Part shown: positions 1-5,700 of the stretch, piece by piece | Layout of the letters: every line of letters begins with the position of its first letter | Numbering within the stretch: the first letter of the stretch is position 1 | Source: JBOHNM01 sp050730675 | GTDB taxonomy: Bacteria; Planctomycetota; Phycisphaerae; Phycisphaerales; UBA1924 | Length of the DNA: 7,631 nt | Assembly: GCA_050730675.1 (NCBI GenBank) | Contig: JBOHNM010000178.1 | Location: 1 to 7,631 of the forward strand | Direction: 5' to 3' | Position numbers and translations under genes: made by a program | Notes under the pieces: generated by a model | Databases searched by the model: none | Told to the model about the DNA's origin: nothing | The model's input: only the letters and a program-made list of their open reading frames with translations

Positions 1-957
1 GACATCCAGCAGAACATCCTCCGGTGCTCTGATCTGGATTGCGGCAATCTCGTCATCGTTCCATCCCTCCAGCACGTATAGCGTGAAGGCCCGGCGCTGG
101 AGACGCGAAAACCCTCGAAGCTGGGAGAGGATCCAGATCCGTTGATCTTCATCCGACGCGCGCTCCCAAGCCGAACCGGACGCAGGAATAGCAACCACGG
201 CCGCGAGTGTCACTTTGTCTGCTAGGGGCCACACGCCCTCGGAATCACCTGTCCATCCGCTCTCGGCGGTCGCGCGACGATCGTTTTTCATGACGACTTC
301 ACGTGAAGGATGCAAGGGTTCGCGTCCGCGCTCATCAAGAACCTCGTGTAGCACTCCCGTGAGCCACACTTCCAGCCTCAGGCCTGCCGGGCGTTCGGCA
401 AACCGGCTCCACGCCCGTGCGACCAGCTCGGAAAGCAAGCTTGAAACCGTAAGATTCCCTGGCAGCACAATCCCTTCGAGCTGCGCGAGAATCAGTTCCC
501 TCCGGGCATGCTCGCTCAGTTCGCGCAAGGCGGGATGCAGCAGCGTGACAAACGTCTCGTGATCCCCGGCGGCATGCCGGTCTTCGAGCATGGATAGGAT
601 GCCGGAGAGATCCGCACGCCGCCGCCGCCGTCGTCGTTGATGCAGGAACTCGCGCCGTAGCATGACTTTGTGGCGATGGATCTCGCTGGTGAGCCGGTCG
701 GCCGCTTCATCGATCGCCATGATGGGATCGCTCAGGGACGAACGGCCCTTGGCCGCGAGGGTGCCGGTGGGCACCATCAGCACCACATGTGCTTCGCATG
801 CGTCCACATGCGCACGAACGGCCAACCGCAAGGAGTTCTGCTCAGCCGAGAAGGAAGACAGCAACTTCTTGATCCCTTGCAGCCGACGGTTCCAGTGCCC
901 AACTACTTCCTGCCTCTGCATCTCCGAGAACCCATGTACAACAACCGTCTGTGCCAT
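1..957 (-). CDS. HPF/RaiA (S30AE) domain fused to sigma-70-like regions, 3' end outside window
   Basis: One stop-free minus-strand frame runs from ATG at 957-955 off the left edge (319 residues visible). An AGGAG lies 8 bases before the ATG. Residues 1-98 look like an S30AE ribosome-hibernation domain: short beta/alpha pattern beginning MAQTVVVHGFSE, a basic helix (HWNRRLQGIKKLL) and the typical closing helix MAIDEAADRLTSEIHRHK. Residues 108-114 are seven consecutive Arg. Residues about 119-211 resemble sigma-70 region 2 (LLSELVARAWSRF, then LEVWLTGVLHEVLDE). Residues about 270-319 resemble region 4 (LRGFSRLQRRAFTLYVLEGW, then NDDEIAAIQIRAPEDV, a helix-turn-helix pattern). S30AE proteins bind the small ribosomal subunit and silence it; sigma-70 regions bind core RNA polymerase and promoter DNA. 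Whether this protein does either is inference. The two parts share one frame, with no stop or internal start needed. Divergent to the Hsp20 pair. Alternative reading: the C-terminal part is a degenerate sigma fold used for protein contact only. Confidence 0.85.
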   Translation of the reverse strand, partial: MAQTVVVHGFSEMQRQEVVGHWNRRLQGIKKLLSSFSAEQNSLRLAVRAHVDACEAHVVLMVPTGTLAAKGRSSLSDPIMAIDEAADRLTSEIHRHKVMLRREFLHQRRRRRRRADLSGILSMLEDRHAAGDHETFVTLLHPALRELSEHARRELILAQLEGIVLPGNLTVSSLLSELVARAWSRFAERPAGLRLEVWLTGVLHEVLDERGREPLHPSREVVMKNDRRATAESGWTGDSEGVWPLADKVTLAAVVAIPASGSAWERASDEDQRIWILSQLRGFSRLQRRAFTLYVLEGWNDDEIAAIQIRAPEDVLLDV

Positions 958-1239
958 ACGGCGCTCCTGAATCGTCAGTCCGCAGAGCCTTCGACAGGAT
1001 CCAACGATCTCTGTCCACAGGACTACGACCGCTTTTTAGGAGCGGTTCGAGTCCGAACGTCCTCAGGTATCGCCCGAAACCACCGCTGCCATTTTGACGG
1101 GGCGGTCATGTGGCAGGTGCAAAAATGAACGCCGCCGCCGGGTGGTCCTAGCCCGCCGCTTCGGCACGCAGGTTGCAAAGCGTCCGAAGTCCGCACTGGG
1201 CGGGCGAACAATTTCCAACCTTGTTGAAAGGAGGTACCC
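958..1239. promoter_or_regulatory. Divergent intergenic region between HPF-sigma gene and hsp20 pair
   Basis: Both flanking genes read outward from this stretch, so it should hold promoters for each. I see no CIRCE element (TTAGCACTC with its inverted copy) and no clear sigma-32-type box. A TTGACG at 1094-1099 is a possible -35 for the Hsp20 side, but no convincing -10 lies 16-18 bases downstream. Small inverted repeats are present at 1026-1044 (ACCGCT with AGCGGT) and about 1043-1056 (GTTCG with CGAAC). The 3' end holds the strong ribosome binding site for the first Hsp20 gene. Confidence 0.4.
1227..1239 (+). promoter_or_regulatory. Strong ribosome binding site before ATG 1240
   Basis: AAAGGAGG at 1227-1234 sits five bases before ATG 1240. 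It is the best Shine-Dalgarno match near any start in the window, and it fixes the intended start of the first Hsp20 gene. That ATG is in a different frame from the alpha-crystallin domain downstream. Confidence 0.7.
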
Positions 1240-1760
1240 ATGCTTGGCACGCTGTCCCCATCACGTTTTCCTCGACCTTCGACCGTCTCTCTCAGCAGAT
1301 GGATCAGTTGTTCGAGGCAGCTTCCTCAGTGGCGGTTGTTCCGCCGAGTTCGAGTTCGCCAGCAGTAGGTTGGCCGGGCCTCAACCTCTGGCGCGACGGC
1401 GACAACATCGTCGCCGAGGGCGAGGTCCCCGGCTTCCGGCATGAGGATCTGGAGATCCTCGCCACCGAAGACACGCTGACCATCCGCGGCCAGCGGGCCA
1501 AGTCTGTGCCCGAGAATGCCAACGCGCTGCGGGTCGAACGATCGGTTCGCCGCTTCGAACGCTCGGTCCAGTTGCCGATCCAGATCAACGCGGAGACCGT
1601 ACAGGCCACGCTTGCCGATGGCGTGCTGCGCTTGACGATGCCCGTGGTCGAGGCGGCCCGCCCGCGTCGGATTCCGCTGAAGGCGATCCAGCCGGCACAG
1701 TCCCAGCCCGCGCTGACCGGCTCACCCGCTTCGGCCAAAGCCGACAACTCGAACAAGTAA
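1240..1760 (+). CDS. Hsp20/alpha-crystallin small heat shock protein, apparent 1-base frameshift near the start
   Basis: Small heat shock proteins are ATP-independent cytosolic holdases that keep unfolding proteins soluble. The frame ending at TAA 1758-1760 carries a full alpha-crystallin domain: GLNLWRDGDNIVAEGEVPGF, then LEILATEDTLTIRGQR, VRRFERSVQLP and the conserved GVLRLTMP. A C-terminal RRIPL resembles the I-x-I/L oligomerisation motif. The start is the problem. ATG 1240 has an excellent ribosome binding site and encodes MLGTLSPSRFP, but that frame stops at 1366-1368. The chaperone frame picks up as STFDRLSQQMDQLFE at about 1272. One added base within 1266-1273 would join them into a protein of about 173 residues. 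Without a frameshift, the frame could start at TTG 1173 (195 residues, no good ribosome binding site) or ATG 1299 (153 residues, domain intact). First of two Hsp20 genes, 91 bases before the second. Product is secure; start is not. Confidence 0.85.
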
Positions 1761-1851
1761 CCGTTCCGGTAAATGATCAATGCCGCGACCCAGCGGAACG
1801 AGTGTGCCGCTGAGTGGCGCGGCCTTTCACACGCCATCCAATCGTGGAGAC

Positions 1852-2208
1852 ATGACCATGACCACCAAGCACATGACACGACCGAACAGCGAGAGCCGCC
1901 CCGCCACTGTGGAACACGAGAACTCCTCGCTGGCGATCCGCGAATCTCAGTGGCAAGACAAAATTGGGAGCACGACCTATCGGCCGCTCCTGGATGTCTA
2001 TGACCTCAGCGACCGCTACGAGATTCACGTTGACCTTCCCGGCACATCTGCCGACTGCATCAACGCCACGGTCAACGGCGGGATCTTGACGGTCGAGGCA
2101 CAAGTCGCGCAGCGCTACCAGGACGGTATCACGCCGCTCCGCGGCGAGTACGGCATCGGCGACTTCCGTTCTCTCACCCCGACTTGCAGGACAGGCAGAC
2201 CCTCTTGA
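1852..2208 (+). CDS. Hsp20/alpha-crystallin protein, C-terminally truncated (possible pseudogene)
   Basis: The 118-residue product starts at ATG 1852, with GGAG at 1846-1849; the same frame is open from ATG 1780, but nothing before 1852 looks conserved. After a polar N-terminus, residues 43-82 are a clear alpha-crystallin beginning: YRPLLDVYDLSDRYEIHVDL, then PGTSADCINATVNGGILTV. It continues through ITPLRGEYGIGDF (residues 93-105). There the family resemblance ends, and LTPTCRTGRPS leads to a stop at 2206-2208. Members of this family normally continue with a strand, the GVLxLxxPK motif and a C-terminal I-x-I; all are missing, and neither other frame downstream restores them. The lost strands complete the beta sandwich, so a working holdase is doubtful. 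Its stop lies within a terminator hairpin. Likely co-transcribed with the Hsp20 gene 91 bases upstream. It could be a paralogue decayed by deletion, or a shortened protein in use. Confidence 0.7.
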   Translation: MTMTTKHMTRPNSESRPATVEHENSSLAIRESQWQDKIGSTTYRPLLDVYDLSDRYEIHVDLPGTSADCINATVNGGILTVEAQVAQRYQDGITPLRGEYGIGDFRSLTPTCRTGRPS

Positions 2209-2230
2209 TGCATGCATCAAGAGGGTTTTT
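2200..2230 (+). terminator. Rho-independent terminator, perfect 26-base palindrome plus T run
   Basis: Positions 2200-2225 form an exact palindrome with half-site CCCTCTTGATGCA, followed by TTTTT at 2226-2230. As RNA it can form a stem of about 11 pairs with a small loop. It would end plus-strand transcription of the Hsp20 pair. The second Hsp20 stop codon (2206-2208) is in the left arm, so a ribosome terminating there would cover part of the stem. There is no matching T run for the minus strand. Confidence 0.85.
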
Positions 2231-2781
2231 GCTTGTGAAAACCACGAGATCGTGCGAGCCGCCAAGCAGTTCAAACATTCAACGCGGTCGCACCCGCGGG
2301 ACGCCCCAAACGCCATTCCGAACCTGATGCCGCGGTTCTCGTGGTTCAAATCCTCTCAGTCGTTCGCGTGCGAGGCTTGATTGACTCCGCGAGGCGCTTC
2401 CGAAGCGCTTGGTGTACGATTCGGTAAGGAAACTCGCAACGGCACGGATGCCGTGCGCCTTCAGGAGCATCCGCACGAAACAGGTAGCCGCGATCCTGAC
2501 ATCGCCGAGTGGGTTTGACCACCTTCGGGGAAGGAGTGTCCAGCCTCGAAACCGGTTCTCTCCGCGATAGCAACAGCCTTCGGGTCATCTACGGCTTTGC
2601 AAACCCGTGATGCGTCCCCCGCGCCGCCTGGGCGCGCGATAATGGGACTTGGCACGCGTCTGCTCAAAACTTCGCAATGACCGCTGGCCGCGCTTTGTTC
2701 GGTGCGCGAGACGTCATCGTCGGCTACGATCAGCGGCGACAGTGAAATGGCTGTTTTTGACCGACGACTCGGAGTACTCCG
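2231..2781. other. About 550 bases with no recognisable gene
   Basis: Short open frames occur on both strands, but none has a recognisable protein family, a convincing ribosome binding site or conserved motifs. Structural signals are an inverted repeat at 2240-2249/2337-2346, a tight hairpin in the GCGCTTC/GAAGCGC stretch near 2395-2410, and another around the GCACGG/CCGTGC stretch near 2441-2456. A promoter for the large kinase gene is expected in the 3' part, but I cannot pick one out. The stretch could be decayed sequence left after the break in the second Hsp20 gene, or an uncharacterised structured leader. Confidence 0.5.
2240..2346. repeat. 10-base inverted repeat enclosing 87 bases
   Basis: AACCACGAGA at 2240-2249 is exactly complementary in inverted orientation to TCTCGTGGTT at 2337-2346. 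The match stops at the tenth base on both sides. The enclosed segment is GC-rich and includes the self-complementary CCCGCGGG. It begins ten bases after the terminator T run. It could be the closing stem of a structured RNA, a remnant of element ends, or chance. Confidence 0.35.
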
Positions 2782-2784
2782 GTG
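2771..2784 (+). promoter_or_regulatory. Ribosome binding site and GTG start of the kinase gene
   Basis: GGAG at 2771-2774 lies seven bases before GTG 2782-2784. The CheB fold begins within 25 residues of this GTG (FPVVAVGASAGG), so no earlier start is needed, and the next in-frame ATG falls inside the CheB domain. Confidence 0.6.
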
Positions 2785-5700
2785 CCCGAAGACGCAGACA
2801 CGCCGCCAAATCCCGCCTCCACGGGCTCTCCGTCGGAAGTCGCGCACGCTTTCCCTGTGGTCGCTGTCGGTGCCTCGGCCGGCGGCTTGGAAGCGTTTAC
2901 GTCCTTGCTGAAGGCCCTCCCCATCGATACCGGGATGGCGTTTGTGCTTATCCCGCACCTCTCTCCTTCGCATCCAAGCGCGTTCTCAGAAATCCTTTCT
3001 CGCGCTACGAGGATGCCGGTCACCGAAGTGGCCGATGAGCCGAGGATCGAGCCCAACCACGTTTATGTGATTCCGCCGGGACGGAACATGGTGATGCGCG
3101 ACGGGCATCTCCAGCTACTCCGGCGCGACAAGCCCGGCCCGCAGCATTCCGTCAACATCTTCTTTCGCTCCCTCGCGGAGGTCAATGGCGAAAGGGCGAT
3201 CGGTGTCGTTCTTTCGGGGACCGCGAACGACGGGACTCTTGGACTCGAAGAGATCAAAGCCGCGGGCGGCATCACCTTTGCGCAGGACGAGTCGGCGCAG
3301 CAGGGGAGCATGCCGAAAAACGCCGTCGCGTCCGGCTGCGTGGACTTCGTCCTCCCGCCGGATCAGATCGCCCATGAACTCGCCCGGATCGCCAAGCACC
3401 CGTACGTCGCGCGGCCCCTGAGCATTGATCTCGCGGCTCCGAACGCGGACGCCAATTCGCCGCTCATCTCCGCGGCGCTGGAGCGGATCTTTCGATTGCT
3501 CCGCGAGAGCACCGGCGTCGACTTCAGTTCCTACAAGTCGAGCACGCTGAACCGTCGGATTGACCGACGCGTGCTGCTGCACAAGCTCGACGATCTGAAG
3601 GAATACGCGGACCTCTTGGAACGCGATCCGGCCGAGGTGGACTCGCTCTACCGCGACATCCTGATCAGCGTCACAAGTTTTTTCCGCGACCCGGCGATGT
3701 TTGAGCAGCTGAAGATCGCCGTTTTCCCCAAGCTCATCCAGGGCCGGGGGAGCCGCGATCCGTTGCGGGTCTGGGTCCTGGGATGTTCGACCGGGGAAGA
3801 GGCGTATTCCATTGCCATGGCGTTCGCGGAATTTGAAGAGGGATGTTCGACGCGTCACACGATCCAGATCTTTGCGAGCGACCTGAACGAAGCGGGCATT
3901 CAGAAGGCCCGGTCGGGTGTGTACTCCCGGAGTTCGGTTGCGGATGTTTCGCCCGAGCGCCTTCGACGGTTCTTTGTCGAGATCAACGGTGAGTATCGCG
4001 TCAACAAGCAGCTCCGCGAGATGTGCGTCTTTGCGCGCCAGAACGTGCTGGTCGATCCCCCCTTCTCGAAGCTGGAACTGATCAGCTGCCGCAACCTGCT
4101 CATCTATCTGGATTCCTTGCTCCAGCGAAAGATCATTCCTATTTTCCATTACGCCCTCAAGCCCGGCGGCTTTCTGATCCTGGGCAACTCGGAAACGGTG
4201 GGCTCCGATCGCGATCTCTTTGAGCTGGTCGACGCCAAGAACAAGATCTACGGCAAGAGCCCGAACAGCCGTCCCGCCTCCCCCACGATCCATCAGGCTC
4301 ACGCGCTGAGCGAGGCCGTGTCCGCCGCGCGTCCCCGCACGGTGGGCAGCATGCTGGGAGGTGTCGAGGCCCTTAAGGAATCAGACCGCCTTCTCCTGGC
4401 GCGGTTCGTGCCCCCGTCCGTGGTGGTGAGCGCGGAGATGGAGGTTCTTCAGTTTCGCGGGGACACCAGCCCGTACTTCACGCCTGCGTCGGGAAAGGCC
4501 AGCCTGAATGTCTTCAAGATGGTGCGGCAGGACGTGGTCGCCACGCTCCGTGCGGTGATACAGGACGCAAGGCAAACTCAGTCGCCCGCCCGAGCCCAGA
4601 TACGGGTTTCTCAGCGACAGAACGGCTCCGGCGATTACCGTGACGTTGAACTCGAAGTCCTGCCGGTCACGGGAGCCGAGGCCCGCGGCGCATTCCTGGT
4701 TCTTTTTCATGGTCTGTCGCCCTCTTCGGACTCGATGCAAGGCTTCCCCGCGCGACGGGCCGGCGTCTTCCCCACGCTGTGGCGGCGTTTCTTTGACCGG
4801 ACCGTGCCGCCCGCCTCCGGTGAGCCGGCGCAAGCGGCGGGCAACGAACAATCACATCGCGCCGAGATTACCCGGTTGACCCAGGAGCTTTCGGCCAGCA
4901 GGACCTACGCGCAGTCTCTGGTAGAGCAGCACGACGCGTCGACCGAAGAGCTTCAATCCGCCAGCGAAGAAGCGCAGTCCTCGAACGAGGAACTCCAGAG
5001 CATCAACGAGGAGCTCGAGACCTCGAAGGAGGAGATCCAGTCCAGCAACGAAGAGCTCTCGACGGTGAACGACGAGCTCCACCACCGCAACCAGGAGCTC
5101 TCGCGTAGCAACAACGATCTCACGAACCTCTTCGCGAGCGTGCAGCTGCCCATCATCATCGTGGGACGGGACTTGTGCATACGGCGGTTCAACCAGGGCG
5201 CCGAGAAGCTGCTCAACGTCATTCCGTCCGATGTCGGTCGCCCCGTCGCGGATGTGCGCCTGAACATTGACGTGAACCTGGAACCCTTGCTCCAGGAGGT
5301 CATGGACACGCTGAGTGTTCGGGAACTTGAGGTGAAGGATCGGAAGGGGCGATGGTACCTGCTGCGCCTCCGGCCCTACCGCACTCTTGAAAACACGATC
5401 GATGGCGTGGTTGTCGTGCTGGTGGATGTCGACGCGCTCCGCCGGGCCCGCGAGTACGCCGAGAGCATCATCGCGAACATGCGCGAGCCGCTTGTCGTCC
5501 TGGATCGGGAGCTCCGGGTTCAGATGGTGAATCAATCGTTCCTGAACACGTTCAAGATTCAAGCAAGGGACACCGTCGGGCAGCTCCTCTACGACCTCGG
5601 CAACAGGCAATGGAACATTCCGGAACTGAAGAAACTCCTCGAGAACATTCTACCCCAGAACGCGGCCTTCGACGACTACACGGTCGAGCACAATTTTGAG

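Noticed and set aside
1043..1054. GGTTCGAGTCC, identical to a tRNA T-loop
   Set aside because: The flanking T-stem pairs at only three of five positions, no matching acceptor strand lies about 70 bases upstream, and there is no D-arm or CCA.
1094..1126. TTGACG followed by A-rich TGCAAAAAT as a sigma-70 promoter
   Set aside because: The spacing to any -10-like hexamer is wrong or the hexamer is poor; kept only as a weak possibility in the intergenic entry.
215..1128. Plus-strand open frames opposite the HPF-sigma gene
   Set aside because: They overlap a minus-strand frame with a clear S30AE domain and ribosome binding site, and their Ser/Arg-rich products match no family.
1762..1800. CGTTCCG/CGGAACG inverted repeat after the first Hsp20 stop
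   Set aside because: A seven-base stem with a 25-base loop and no T run is not a credible terminator; the second Hsp20 gene follows closely, so read-through is expected.
2251..2275. GTGCGA just after a terminator, reminiscent of the 5' end of group IIC introns
   Set aside because: No reverse transcriptase and no domain V-like hairpin follow, and the remaining gap is far too short for a complete intron.
2341..2356. GTGGTTCAAATCC, T-arm-like sequence
   Set aside because: Two of five T-stem pairs fail and no cloverleaf can be drawn around it; it overlaps the right arm of the 10-base inverted repeat instead.
2500..2568. Faint tRNA-Ser resemblance (GCCGAGTGGG, later TCGAAACCGG and TTCTCTCCGC)
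   Set aside because: There is no complementary 5' acceptor strand and no anticodon arm of the right size. It could be a decayed tRNA fragment, but I cannot support that from sequence alone.
3115..4302. Long minus-strand open frame (395 residues)
   Set aside because: It is antisense to the CheB/CheR part of the kinase, where high GC and codon bias open the opposite frame; it has no recognisable domain.
4852..5610. Minus-strand open frame of 252 residues with Leu-rich repeats
   Set aside because: It is the antisense shadow of the kinase heptad repeat and PAS region; the repeat pattern simply mirrors the coding strand.
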